Notes under the pieces: generated by a model | Database searches by the model: none | Seen by the model: only the letters and a program-made list of their open reading frames with translations | What the model was told of the DNA's origin: nothing | Part shown: piece by piece, positions 8,528-17,144 of the stretch | How the letters are laid out: the number at the start of each line of letters is the position of its first letter | Position numbering within the stretch: position 1 is the first letter of the stretch | Origin: Anaerolineales bacterium | GTDB taxonomy: Bacteria; Chloroflexota; Anaerolineae; Anaerolineales; UBA4823 | Assembly: GCA_016932955.1 (NCBI GenBank) | Contig: JAFGBV010000172.1 | Location: 1-43,059, forward strand | DNA: 43,059 bases | Reading direction: 5' to 3' | Program-made: the position numbers and the translations under genes

Positions 8528-9883
8528 ATGCTGATTCACAATGCGCGATTGGTCACCTGGGATGAGCCTAACCAGATCCTGGAGGGGCAGGCACTGTACC
8601 TGGAGGGTGGGCTGATTGCAGCAATGGGCCCGCAGGTAGAACTGTTTAAACGCTATCCTCAGACTAAACAGATGGATGCGGGAGGGCAACTGGTGATGCC
8701 GGGGAATATCTGCGCTCATACGCACTTCTATGGTGCGTTTTCACGGGGAATGGCAATTCCGGGTGCTCCGGCGAAGGATTTCCTGGAAATCCTGCAAAAA
8801 TTGTGGTGGCCGTTGGATCTGGCGCTAGACGAAGAAGCAGTGCGCTATTCGGCGTTGGTATGCCTGGTGGATGCGATCCGGCATGGTACGACGACGTTGA
8901 TCGATCACCATGCCTCGCCTAACGCGATCGATGGCTCTTTAGATGTGATCGGCGGAGCGGTAGAGGAGGCAGGCGTGCGGGCGGTGTTGTGCTACGAGGT
9001 GACGGAGCGCAATGGGCTGGCTGGAGCACAAGCGGGCATCCGCGAGAACGTTCGTTTCATCCAACAGACGGGCAGCAGGGCGGCACATGGCTCACGGTTG
9101 GCGGGAACATTTGGGCTGCACGCGAGCCTGACGCTTTCTGAGCAAACGCTGGATGCTTGCCGGGCTGCAGTTCCTGAGGAGGTGGGTTTCCACATCCACG
9201 TAGCGGAATCGGAAGCGGACCAATATGACAGCCTGGGAAAATGCGGGACGCGGGTGGTAGATCGCTTAGAGCGCCACGCGATGCTTGGGTCGGGTAGCAT
9301 TGCCGTGCATGCGGTGCACGTCGACGCGCGCGAGATCGGGTTGCTGGCTGAGACGGGAACCTGGGTGACACACCAGCCACGATCGAATATGAACAATGCG
9401 GTGGGGATTGGACCGGTCGAGTCGATGTTGCGGGCAGGGGTGAAGGTGTGCCTGGGCAATGATGGATTCTCGAACGCGATGTGGGAGGAATGGAAGACTG
9501 CTTACCTGGCGCACAAGATTTGGAACCGGGATCCCCGACGGATGAATGGGATGGATGTGGTGCAAATGGCAGTCTACAACAATGCAGCCCTGGCGGGTAG
9601 GTTCTTCCCAACTGCGCCGCTGGGGGTGTTGCGGGAGGGGGCGCATGCGGATCTGATCTTTGTTGATTACCATCCTTTCACGCCGCTGCATCCCGGCAAC
9701 CTGCCCTGGCATATTCTTTTCGGTTTTCATGAGAGCATGGTGACGACCACGATCGTGGCGGGAAAGGTGCTGATGCGGGAGCGCAAGCTATTGACGCTGG
9801 ATGAGGATGCAATTGCCGGGCGGGCGCGGGAAGTAGCCGTGCAGGTATGGCAACGGTATCAAGAAAAGGCCGGCAGGGGATAA
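8528..9883 (+). CDS. ssnA: SsnA-type aminohydrolase (amidohydrolase superfamily)
   Basis: A 451-residue metal-dependent hydrolase related to guanine, chlorohydrolase and TRZ/ATZ deaminases. Metal ligands are visible as HTH (His64, His66), the HHAS stretch (His127, His128), HIHVAESE (His222, His224, Glu227) and Asp312 in GNDGF. HTHFYGAFSRGM and LIDHHASPNAIDGSLDVI are the patterns I associate with SsnA. E. coli ssnA lies in the ygfK-ssnA-ygfM-xdhD region, and ygfM- and xdhD-like genes occur 14 kb downstream here. GAGGAG seven bases before ATG 8528 sets the start; the open frame extends further upstream into the phosphatase gene. The likely reaction is hydrolytic deamination of a purine- or pterin-like ring, but the substrate is not established. 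Confidence 0.86.
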   Translation: MLIHNARLVTWDEPNQILEGQALYLEGGLIAAMGPQVELFKRYPQTKQMDAGGQLVMPGNICAHTHFYGAFSRGMAIPGAPAKDFLEILQKLWWPLDLALDEEAVRYSALVCLVDAIRHGTTTLIDHHASPNAIDGSLDVIGGAVEEAGVRAVLCYEVTERNGLAGAQAGIRENVRFIQQTGSRAAHGSRLAGTFGLHASLTLSEQTLDACRAAVPEEVGFHIHVAESEADQYDSLGKCGTRVVDRLERHAMLGSGSIAVHAVHVDAREIGLLAETGTWVTHQPRSNMNNAVGIGPVESMLRAGVKVCLGNDGFSNAMWEEWKTAYLAHKIWNRDPRRMNGMDVVQMAVYNNAALAGRFFPTAPLGVLREGAHADLIFVDYHPFTPLHPGNLPWHILFGFHESMVTTTIVAGKVLMRERKLLTLDEDAIAGRAREVAVQVWQRYQEKAGRG

Positions 9884-9953
9884 AATTGGGCGCAGGATGC
9901 TGAAGCGGATTGTATACTGAGGCGATACCAGTGAGAAAGATTTGGAGGTAGCT

Positions 9954-10619
9954 ATGACAGAACCATCACGCAAAATCGCGATCCTGGGCGGGACGGGCAA
10001 GGAGGGTACTGGATTGGGGCTGCGCTGGGCGCATGCCGGTTATCGGATCATTATCGGCTCGCGCCAGGCGGAGAAAGCACTGGCAGCAGCAGCAGAGCTG
10101 AACGCGCAACTGGGTAGCAATTTGGTGATTGGAATGGAAAATGCAGAGGCGGCGCGACAGGCGGACTTATGCGTGCTGACTGTGGTGCAAAGCGCCCACC
10201 AGGAGGCTGTGGCAAGCCTGAAGGAGGCCTTGCAAGGCAAGATCCTGGTTGATGCAACCGCGCGGGTGGATTTCCGCGATCCGCGCCCCCCGGAGCCGCC
10301 CTCGGCTGCACGCCAGGCGCAGAGTATCTTGGGAGCGGGGGTGCGCGTAGTGGCAGCATTCCAGAATGTTCCAGCGCACTCGTTGAAAAAGAATCTGGGC
10401 CAGCCAATGAACACAGATGTGCTGGTGTGCGCGGAAGAGCTAGCCGCAGCACAGGAGGTGATTGCGTTGGCTGAAGCAGCGGGCATGCGCGCTTATTATG
10501 CAGGGGGGCTGGATAATGCTGTTCTGGTGGAAGGGATCACGGCAATCTTGATCAGCATGAACAAATATTACGGGGTCAAGACAGCCAGCATTGGCATCAC
10601 TGGGGTGAGAAGCGACTGA
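9954..10619 (+). CDS. npdG: F420H2:NADP+ oxidoreductase
   Basis: A 221-residue cytosolic enzyme transferring hydride between reduced F420 and NADP+. The N-terminal nucleotide loop ILGGTGKEGTG (residues 10-20) and the GSR motif after the second strand, which reads the NADP 2'-phosphate, match the Fno/NpdG family. The length is also typical. GGAGGT lies four bases before ATG 9954; TTG 9942 is in frame but overlaps that site. A 70-base gap precedes it, with a TATACT at 9913-9918 that could be a -10 box of an internal promoter, although no -35 at normal spacing is seen. It heads the F420 block. Confidence 0.88.
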   Translation: MTEPSRKIAILGGTGKEGTGLGLRWAHAGYRIIIGSRQAEKALAAAAELNAQLGSNLVIGMENAEAARQADLCVLTVVQSAHQEAVASLKEALQGKILVDATARVDFRDPRPPEPPSAARQAQSILGAGVRVVAAFQNVPAHSLKKNLGQPMNTDVLVCAEELAAAQEVIALAEAAGMRAYYAGGLDNAVLVEGITAILISMNKYYGVKTASIGITGVRSD

Positions 10620-10645
10620 GCCTCAGCATCGGCTGGACGCGGAAG

Positions 10646-11413
10646 ATGACCCTGATACTTACACCTCTTGTTGGGATCCCGATGGTGCAGACTGGCGATG
10701 ACCTGGCGCAGCTCATTTTGGTCGGGTTGGCTGAGTGCAGTATTCAACTGCAGGATGGGGATATCCTGGTGGTGGCGCAGAAGATCGTCTCCAAGGCTGA
10801 GGGGCGCTGGGTGAACCTGGCAAATGTGAAGCCGTCTGCGCGGGCTGAGCAATTGGCTGGGGAGATCGAGAAAGACCCAAGGTTGGTGGAGATGATCTTG
10901 CAGGAGAGCCGGGAGGTGCTGCGCACGCGCCCGGGGACGATCATTGTCGAGCACCGATTAGGCTTTGTGTGTGCGAATGCAGGGATTGACCATTCGAACG
11001 TGGCAGGCAAAGGGAATGCAGAAGAGGAATGGGTTCTGTTGCTGCCCGAGGATGCGGATCGCTCTGCACAGCGCCTGCGTGAGCGATTGGAGCAGGTCAG
11101 CAGCAGGAAATTGGGTGTACTGATCATCGATTCCCACGGCAGGGCATGGCGACTGGGGGTTGTGGGAGCAAGTATTGGCATATCTGGGCTGCCAGGGCTG
11201 GTGGATCTGCGCGGGCAAACGGATCTATTCGGTTATATGTTGCGCATCACGCAGATTGCGGTGGCGGATGAGTTGGCGGCAGCAGCCTCGCTGGTAATGG
11301 GGCAGGCTGCTGAAAGAACGCCGGTGGTGCATGTGAGGGGATTCCCTTACTCCTTGCGCGAAGCCCAATTAGCTGAGCTGATGCGTCCTAGAGAAATGGA
11401 TCTGTTCCGATGA
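10646..11413 (+). CDS. cofE: Coenzyme F420:L-glutamate ligase, single domain
   Basis: A 255-residue GTP-dependent enzyme that adds L-glutamates to F420-0. Recognisable segments are LVGIPMVQTGDDLA, the DILVVAQKIVSKAEG segment, and the central CANAGIDHSNV with GRAWRLGVVGASIG. It matches archaeal-type CofE length and lacks the C-terminal nitroreductase-like domain of actinobacterial FbiB. The start is at the expected family position, although the GGAAG before it touches the ATG, so initiation may depend on coupling to npdG. Its stop overlaps the next start (ATGA). Confidence 0.9.
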   Translation: MTLILTPLVGIPMVQTGDDLAQLILVGLAECSIQLQDGDILVVAQKIVSKAEGRWVNLANVKPSARAEQLAGEIEKDPRLVEMILQESREVLRTRPGTIIVEHRLGFVCANAGIDHSNVAGKGNAEEEWVLLLPEDADRSAQRLRERLEQVSSRKLGVLIIDSHGRAWRLGVVGASIGISGLPGLVDLRGQTDLFGYMLRITQIAVADELAAAASLVMGQAAERTPVVHVRGFPYSLREAQLAELMRPREMDLFR

Positions 11414-11976
11414 GTATCGAGATTCCTCCGGCAGGCTTACATGCGGTTGTGACAGTGCTTGGTGAGCCGTATTACTCAGAGGTGAAGAAAATCTGGCAAG
11501 ATCTAGAGCAAGCCTGCGGGGTGAAGGGTGTTTGGGTGTCGGCAGTACCGCATTTTTCCTGGATAGGTATGACGGGATTTGATGAGGGTTGTTTGGATGA
11601 GGGGCTGCGTGAGCTGGCTGCGGAGGCGCAGCCGTTCATGGTGCAGACGAGCAGCCTGGGGATTTTTAGTGGGGAGAAACCAGTGGTCTACATTTCGCTG
11701 GCAAAGGATGAGACCCTGATGCGCTTCCATGACAGGGTGTGGCAGCGGTTGGAAAAATGTTTACACGGGGTGAACCATTATTATTCCCCGCCGTTGTGGA
11801 CGCCGCATATTACGCTGGCAATCGGTGATGTGGAACGGGCGAATATTGCTTGCGTGATCGAGCGGCTGGCATTCCGCGGTTGGGATTGGACATTTTTAGT
11901 GGACCGGATTGGGATTATCTCGCTACCTGCAGAGATGACCATTCGGAGTGAGATGAATTACCTGTTTGGGGGTTGA
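11410..11976 (+). CDS. 2H phosphoesterase, 2'-5' RNA ligase-like
   Basis: A 188-residue member of the 2H phosphoesterase superfamily. The two catalytic motifs are HFS at His48 (PHFSWIG) and HIT at His133 (TPHITLAIG), about 85 residues apart as expected. Family members open or close 2',3'-cyclic or 2'-5' phosphodiester bonds in RNA or small nucleotides. It is translationally coupled to cofE by ATGA overlap and followed after two bases by the pyrophosphatase-like gene, inside an F420 biosynthesis cluster where such an enzyme is not a known step. Confidence 0.78.
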   Translation: MSIEIPPAGLHAVVTVLGEPYYSEVKKIWQDLEQACGVKGVWVSAVPHFSWIGMTGFDEGCLDEGLRELAAEAQPFMVQTSSLGIFSGEKPVVYISLAKDETLMRFHDRVWQRLEKCLHGVNHYYSPPLWTPHITLAIGDVERANIACVIERLAFRGWDWTFLVDRIGIISLPAEMTIRSEMNYLFGG

Positions 11977-11978
11977 GG

Positions 11979-12329
11979 ATGGCTGAGAAGGATCTATTTT
12001 GGGAATACCTGGAGCGGTTGGTGACATCCAGCCGGATCGTGATCGATCGACCGAAAGGCTCTACACACCCGCGTTTTACGGGGCGAGTCTACCCGCTGGA
12101 TTACGGTTACCTGGATGAGACAATGACAACGGACGGGGGTGGGGTGGATGTGTGGGTGGGGTCGTTGAGCGATCGACGGGTTGTGGGTGCGCTGGCAACT
12201 GTGGATCTGGGTAAGCGTGATACAGAGCTGAAGATCCTGATCGGGTGTACAGTAGATGAAATGAACGAAATCCTTGAGTTTGTGAATGGCAAAGACATGC
12301 GGGCATTCTTGATCTGGCGGGGAGTTTGA
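11979..12329 (+). CDS. Short family I pyrophosphatase-like protein
   Basis: A 116-residue protein with the core strand of soluble inorganic pyrophosphatases (YPLDYGYLDETMTTDGGGVD). It is well short of the roughly 175 residues of E. coli Ppa. The metal-binding DGDPVD motif of Ppa is DGGGVD here, so the middle aspartate is lost. The later D..GED.K region is also altered to KRDTELK. I recall similar short proteins with DGxGxDVW in Firmicutes annotated as pyrophosphatases without proven function. ATG 11979 has GGGGG six bases upstream; TTG 11973 is also in frame. It could remove the PPi made by CofC, or act on another phosphate ester. Confidence 0.72.
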   Translation: MAEKDLFWEYLERLVTSSRIVIDRPKGSTHPRFTGRVYPLDYGYLDETMTTDGGGVDVWVGSLSDRRVVGALATVDLGKRDTELKILIGCTVDEMNEILEFVNGKDMRAFLIWRGV

Positions 12330-12335
12330 CAAGCA

Positions 12336-13280
12336 ATGAAGATTGTGGCACTGGCTGGAGGCGTTGGCGGGGCGCGGCTGTCGCAAGGGCTGGCGCAGAT
12401 ACTACCACCTGGAGACCTGACAATTATTGTCAATGTGGGGGATGATTTTGAGCATCTTGGCTTGAAGATCTGCCCTGACCTGGATACGGTGTGCTACACA
12501 CTGGCAGGGATGGCGAATCCGATGACCGGCTGGGGACGGGCGGATGAGAGCTGGGGGGCGCTGGAAAGCCTTGCAGCGTTGGGAGGGCCAAGCTGGTTTC
12601 GCCTGGGGGATCGAGACCTGGGGCTGCACCTGGAGCGAACACGCCGCCTGCGCCGGGGGCAAAGGCTGAGCCAGATGACGCAGAAATTTTGCCAGGCGTG
12701 GGGGGTGCGGCACACCATTCTGCCGGTGACGGATGATGAGGTACCGACGCGCGTGAGGATCGCGGAGGAAGACACGGGGCGGGAGGTGGAAATTGCTTTT
12801 CAGGATTATTTTGTGCGGTGGCAATGCCTTCCAAGTGTGTGCGGTTTCCGTTTTGCGGGGGTTGAGGCAGCGCGGCCTGCGCCTGGGGTATTGGAAGCAT
12901 TGGATGCAGCCGATGCGGTGATCCTGTGCCCTTCTAATCCGTGGGTGAGCATTGACCCGATCCTGGCTGTTCCAGGTGTGCAGGCATCTGTGCAGGCGCG
13001 GTTAACGGTGGCGATTTCGCCGATCATTGGCGGGCAAACGGTGAAAGGCCCAGCAGCGAAGATGTATAAGGAATTAGGTTACGAGCCATCAGCATTGGCG
13101 GTGGCTCGCCATTACCGCTCGATCCTGACAGGGTTTGTGGTGGACGCGGTAGATGCGGAGATGACTGAGATGGTGGGCGAGATGGGTATTCGTACACTGG
13201 TGACGGACACAATGATGCGCACCTCCGAAGACCGCCGCCGCCTGGCGGGAGATGTTCTGGCGTTCCTTGAGGAAATGTGA
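12336..13280 (+). CDS. cofD: 2-phospho-L-lactate (or PEP) transferase, F420-0/dehydro-F420-0 synthesis
   Basis: A 314-residue CofD/FbiA protein joining F0 to the activated lactyl- or enolpyruvyl-phosphoguanosine. Diagnostic stretches are the N-terminal ALAGGVGGARLSQGL, then IVNVGDDFEHLGLKICPDLD, then CPSNPWVSIDPILAVPG and the SPIIGGQTVKGPAAKM loop. The length matches the family. It starts six bases after the pyrophosphatase-like gene. The sequence does not show which three-carbon donor (2-phospholactate, PEP or 3-phosphoglycerate) is used. Confidence 0.93.
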   Translation: MKIVALAGGVGGARLSQGLAQILPPGDLTIIVNVGDDFEHLGLKICPDLDTVCYTLAGMANPMTGWGRADESWGALESLAALGGPSWFRLGDRDLGLHLERTRRLRRGQRLSQMTQKFCQAWGVRHTILPVTDDEVPTRVRIAEEDTGREVEIAFQDYFVRWQCLPSVCGFRFAGVEAARPAPGVLEALDAADAVILCPSNPWVSIDPILAVPGVQASVQARLTVAISPIIGGQTVKGPAAKMYKELGYEPSALAVARHYRSILTGFVVDAVDAEMTEMVGEMGIRTLVTDTMMRTSEDRRRLAGDVLAFLEEM

Positions 13281-13293
13281 GGCCGACCTCGCT

Positions 13294-13923
13294 ATGACAT
13301 TGTGGGTGATTGTTCCGGTAAAGCCGCTCTCGCGGGGGAAGTCTCGCCTTGCAGGGGTTCTGAATGACGAGGAACGGGCGATGCTCAATGAGTGCCTGTT
13401 GGTACACACGCTGGATACGCTGCGAAAAGTACCTGGTGTAGCGCAGATTTTGGTAGTCAGCCGCGATCCACAAGCGCTCTCCATAGCACGCGAGCATGGC
13501 GCGCATACCGTGCAGGAACACGGCTCGCCGCAGCTCAACGTGGCGCTGACACGGGCAACGCTGGTGGCGCGTAGCCACGCGCCGCGGGGGGTGCTGATCT
13601 TGCCGGCTGACCTGGCTCTACTGGACCCGCAGGATGTGAGCATGCTGGTCGAGCGCAATGTCAGCCCACCGGTGGTGGTGATCGCACCGGACCGCCGGCG
13701 CCAGGGCACCAACGCCCTGCTGATCAACCCGGCGGGTCTGCTGCAATACAGTTATGGTCCTGGCTCATTTGAGCGGCATTGCGAACGGGCGCGCCTGATG
13801 GGAGCGCGATTAGAGATCGTTGACCAGCCCTCCCTGGCGCTGGATGTGGACCTGCCCGAAGATCTGGAAATGGTGAGGGCAGAGATCGACGGATTACTAA
13901 ACCTTGAACCGAGGAGAGAATGA
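13294..13923 (+). CDS. cofC: 2-phospholactate/PEP guanylyltransferase
   Basis: A 209-residue nucleotidyltransferase (CofC/FbiD) that activates the phosphorylated C3 acid with GTP and releases PPi. The start [18 protein letters not shown] is the nucleotide-binding signature, [10 protein letters not shown] gives the metal-binding aspartates, and GTNALLINP is typical. The frame is open from 13252, but ATG 13294 is where homology begins, 13 bases after cofD. The stop is one base before the next ATG. PPi release makes the neighbouring pyrophosphatase-like gene logical. Confidence 0.9.
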   Translation: MTLWVIVPVKPLSRGKSRLAGVLNDEERAMLNECLLVHTLDTLRKVPGVAQILVVSRDPQALSIAREHGAHTVQEHGSPQLNVALTRATLVARSHAPRGVLILPADLALLDPQDVSMLVERNVSPPVVVIAPDRRRQGTNALLINPAGLLQYSYGPGSFERHCERARLMGARLEIVDQPSLALDVDLPEDLEMVRAEIDGLLNLEPRRE

Positions 13924-13924
13924 T

Positions 13925-14926
13925 ATGATTGAACGTGTAGCCCTATATTTGCAAGATGCCCATGATTTGCGAGATGGCCTGGATTACGTGCGTTATGCTG
14001 AGCAGCGCGGCTTTGAGGCCGTCTGGCAGGCAGAATCTCGCCTGGTGCGGGATGCGATCGTGCCGATGGCGGCGTATGCCGCCGTGACGGAGCGGCTCAA
14101 GGTAGGCTCGGGGGTGATCAATAACTGGACGCGCAACATTGGTCTACTGGCGGCGACTTTCCTGACATTGGATGATCTGGCGCCCAACCGTGTGATCTGT
14201 GGGATTGGGGCGTGGTGGGACCCGCTGGCGCGCAATGTGGGTATTGAACGGCGCAAGCCGCTATTGGCGATGCGCGAGACAGTGGAGGTGATGCGCCGCT
14301 TGTTGAACATGGAGCGGGTGACCTTCCATGGGGAATTCCACCATGTGGATGGGATCGAGCTGGATGTGGTGCACGGGCGGCGCGAGCCGCGCAATGTGCC
14401 GATCATGATCGGTGCGACGGGCGACTTAATGATGGAACTGACGGGAGAAATTGCAGATGGGGCGGTGCTGAATTACTGCGTGCCGCCGGAATATAATGAC
14501 CGTGCCCTGGAACTGCTCGAAAAAGGCGCCAGCAAGAGCGGGCGAGAGCTGGATGATATTGACCGACCGCAACTGGTGGTTTGTTCGGTTGACCATGATC
14601 ATGACCGGGCGATCGATTACACGCGCATGCTGCTTTGCCAGTATCTTGCACAGCAACCGCATATCGCCAAGGCGTCGGGTGTGTCGCAGGAGGTGGTGGC
14701 GGAGATTCAATCGATATTAGGCTGGCCGGCAACCAAGGAGCAAATCAACCAGGCTAAGCATCTGGTGCCTGAAGATCTGATCCACCGCATCACGGCATCT
14801 GGCACACCAGAAGAGGCGCGCAACAAAGTGGCAGAATACCGCAAGCGCGGCTGCACCTGCCCCATCCTTTACCCGGCGGGCGGGGATGTGCGTTTATTGA
14901 TCGATACATTTGCGCCGGTTGGCTAA
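13925..14926 (+). CDS. F420-dependent LLM-class oxidoreductase
   Basis: A 333-residue luciferase-like TIM-barrel flavin/F420 enzyme. [21 protein letters not shown], split after TRN as two adjacent conserved strands, the GIGAWWDP loop and [14 protein letters not shown] are features of the methylenetetrahydromethanopterin-reductase (Mer)-like branch. GAGGAGA seven bases upstream supports ATG 13925; a TTG at 13904 is in frame but overlaps cofC more. Being last in the F420 block makes F420H2 the expected cofactor, consistent with family usage; the substrate is unknown. It converges with glgX across 26 bases. Confidence 0.86.
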   Translation: MIERVALYLQDAHDLRDGLDYVRYAEQRGFEAVWQAESRLVRDAIVPMAAYAAVTERLKVGSGVINNWTRNIGLLAATFLTLDDLAPNRVICGIGAWWDPLARNVGIERRKPLLAMRETVEVMRRLLNMERVTFHGEFHHVDGIELDVVHGRREPRNVPIMIGATGDLMMELTGEIADGAVLNYCVPPEYNDRALELLEKGASKSGRELDDIDRPQLVVCSVDHDHDRAIDYTRMLLCQYLAQQPHIAKASGVSQEVVAEIQSILGWPATKEQINQAKHLVPEDLIHRITASGTPEEARNKVAEYRKRGCTCPILYPAGGDVRLLIDTFAPVG

Positions 14927-14952
14927 TAAGCCGAGTCGGAACGCCGCTCTGG

Positions 14953-17007
14953 CTATTGAGAACTTTTTTTGAGAACGACTACCGAGCGGGGCTGGACAGT
15001 GAGCAGGCGCTGGCTTTTTTTAAGGCGTACACCGGGGAGGCGGAAATCTTCACCGGGGGGCAGGGAAGTGTCGAATAGCCTGCCCCATTGAGCTTTCTTG
15101 AGCGGGGGGAGCTCGAATGCCAGCGCGTGCCAGTAAGCATTCAGGGCTACATAGAAGTGATCCCCTGTGTCGGGATCGGTTAATTCGAAAGCCAGGCTGT
15201 GGGAGTCGTGCCCCCAGTCTGGTTGATCTAATTGAACACCATGCCAATAGATTTCAGGACCTTCTGGTTCAGTCCAGAAATCTGGGCAGTGGAATAGATT
15301 GTGCTGCTGGCGAAACTGGATCAGGCTGCGCACGAATTGGAGCAGATGTTGGTTGGTGTTGACCAGGTTCCAGTCGAACCAACTGATCTCGTTATCCTGG
15401 CAGAAGGGGTTGTTGTTGCCGTTTTGAGTGCGGCATACCTCGTCGCCCATGGAGAGCATGGGGGTGCCTTGGGATAATATGAGGATGGTGAGCAGGTTGC
15501 GAACCTGACTGGCGCGCAGGGTAAGGATTTTTGGGTCGTCAGTGGGGCCTTCGATGCCGCAATTCCAGGAGAAATTCTCATTAGCGCCATCAGTGTTATC
15601 CAGGCGGTTGAGCTGGTTATGCTTGGTGTTGTAGGAAACCAGATCGTAAAGGGTGAAACCATCGTGACAGGTGATGAAGTTGATCGAACGGGTGGGCTCG
15701 CGCTCAGCCTGGGGGTAGATATCGCGGCTGCCAGCAATGCGCTCGGCGAGGGCGGCGACAGTGCCTGGATCGCTCTTGACGAAGCGGCGCACATCGTCGC
15801 GATATTTACCATTCCATTCGCCCCAACGGTGACCAATGAAGGCGCCAACCTGGTACAGCCCGGCGGCATCCCAGGCTTCGGCAATGATGCGCGTTCCAGC
15901 CAAGATGGGATCGGACTCAATCTCCCACAGGATGGGAGGGTCTTTGAGCGGGCGGCCGGTCTCATCGCGGCTGAGGACGGAGGCAAGATCGAAGCGAAAA
16001 CCATCCACGTGTAACCCCTGAACCCAATAGCGCAGGCAGTCGATAATCATGCGGCGTACAATGGAGTGATTGGCATTCAGAGAGTTGCCGCAACCGCTGT
16101 AATTGGTGTATGTGGAGGGGTCTTTGCGGTCGAGGATGTAGTAAGCGCGGTTTTCCAGCCCGCGCATGGAGAGAGTGGGGCCATTCTGATCGCCCTCGGC
16201 AGTGTGATTGAAGACGACATCGAGGATGACCTCCATATCGGCGCGGTGGAATGCTTTGACCATATCGCGAAATTCGTTGACTGGGGCGAGGGGATCAGAG
16301 CCCATGCTGTAACCACGATGGGGGGCAAAGAGGGCGACTGGATTGTACCCCCAGTAGTTTGTGAGGCCGGGCGGGGCTTCTTGCTCATCAAATTGCTGGA
16401 CGGGGAGAAGCTCAACAGCGGTTACACCCAATTCCTTCAGGTAAGGGATCTTTTCAATCAGGCCGAGGTAGGTGCCGCGTTTTGCCGGGTCAACGCCGGA
16501 GGAGGGGTGCCTGGTGAAGCCAGCAACGTGTAATTCGTAGATGATGGAGCGGGAGACGGGGCGATCGATGGGAGTATCGCCTTCCCAGTGGTAGCCGCGC
16601 AGATCGATGACTACGCTTTTCATAGCATGTGCGCAGTTATCACCCGGGCGTTGGGCTTGCTGGCGATCGTAATTTCCGGCATACATGACGGCGTAAGCAT
16701 AGGGATCGATGAGGACTTTCTCGCCATCGAAGCGCAGGCCTTTTTCAGGAATGAAGGGGCCGTGGGCGCGATAGGCATAGAGCTGCCCTGCATGAAGGCC
16801 TTTGATGAATATGTGCCAATAGTAGAATGAGCGGTTACGCTGCGGATCGAGGCGGATCACGCGAGCAGGGGCAGGGGAGTCGTAGTGATCAAATAGGAGC
16901 AGCTCCATGGCGGTGGAATTGCGCGAAAAGACGCAGAAATTTACGCCGCCTTCGCGCATTGTAGCCCCGAGGGGGTAGGAGCGTCCGGGGAGAAGGTCGT
17001 TATCCAT
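14953..17007 (-). CDS. glgX: Glycogen debranching enzyme, GlgX/isoamylase type
   Basis: A 684-residue GH13 enzyme hydrolysing alpha-1,6 branches of glycogen or limit dextrin. An N-terminal CBM48-like domain (residues 8-110) is followed by the catalytic barrel. Conserved sites are DVVFNHT from Asp263, nucleophile Asp340 in GFRFDLAS, acid/base Glu377 in IIAEAWD, and CHDG with Asp449. AGGAGGG (17021-17015) lies seven bases before the ATG. The gene stands alone on the minus strand between two plus-strand runs, with no other glycogen gene nearby. The last codons carry a GTTCTCAA direct repeat around an A-rich run. Confidence 0.95.
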   Translation of the reverse strand: MDNDLLPGRSYPLGATMREGGVNFCVFSRNSTAMELLLFDHYDSPAPARVIRLDPQRNRSFYYWHIFIKGLHAGQLYAYRAHGPFIPEKGLRFDGEKVLIDPYAYAVMYAGNYDRQQAQRPGDNCAHAMKSVVIDLRGYHWEGDTPIDRPVSRSIIYELHVAGFTRHPSSGVDPAKRGTYLGLIEKIPYLKELGVTAVELLPVQQFDEQEAPPGLTNYWGYNPVALFAPHRGYSMGSDPLAPVNEFRDMVKAFHRADMEVILDVVFNHTAEGDQNGPTLSMRGLENRAYYILDRKDPSTYTNYSGCGNSLNANHSIVRRMIIDCLRYWVQGLHVDGFRFDLASVLSRDETGRPLKDPPILWEIESDPILAGTRIIAEAWDAAGLYQVGAFIGHRWGEWNGKYRDDVRRFVKSDPGTVAALAERIAGSRDIYPQAEREPTRSINFITCHDGFTLYDLVSYNTKHNQLNRLDNTDGANENFSWNCGIEGPTDDPKILTLRASQVRNLLTILILSQGTPMLSMGDEVCRTQNGNNNPFCQDNEISWFDWNLVNTNQHLLQFVRSLIQFRQQHNLFHCPDFWTEPEGPEIYWHGVQLDQPDWGHDSHSLAFELTDPDTGDHFYVALNAYWHALAFELPPLKKAQWGRLFDTSLPPGEDFRLPGVRLKKSQRLLTVQPRSVVVLKKSSQ

Positions 17008-17027
17008 CCTGAAGCCCTCCTGATTTG

Positions 17028-17056
17028 ATTGTATATCGAGCGGAGGGGAAAGTAAA
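17028..17056 (-). promoter_or_regulatory. Candidate promoter for glgX
   Basis: Read on the minus strand, TTTACT (17056-17051) and TACAAT (17033-17028) are 17 bp apart. The expected start near 17021 leaves a very short leader holding the AGGAGGG site. Confidence 0.4.
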
Positions 17057-17081
17057 GTGAGGAATTTCTAAAAAATCCCAC

Positions 17082-17110
17082 TTGACACTGCGATTATTTA
17101 TTGATATTAT
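17082..17110 (+). promoter_or_regulatory. Strong sigma70-type promoter for the diguanylate cyclase gene
   Basis: A consensus TTGACA (17082-17087) and TATTAT (17105-17110) are separated by exactly 17 bp. The surrounding 55 bases are very AT-rich against a GC-rich background. Start of transcription is expected near 17117, with AGGAGA at 17135-17140 before ATG 17145. It is divergent from the glgX promoter. Confidence 0.75.
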
Positions 17111-17144
17111 ATATTTATATTATTAATTTATATTAGGAGAATAT

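Noticed and set aside
14919..14976. Terminator between the LLM oxidoreductase and glgX (GGCTAATAAGCC, then a T7 run)
   Set aside because: The hairpin has only four pairs and lies about 30 bases from the T-run, which itself sits in the glgX coding end inside a GAGAAC direct repeat.
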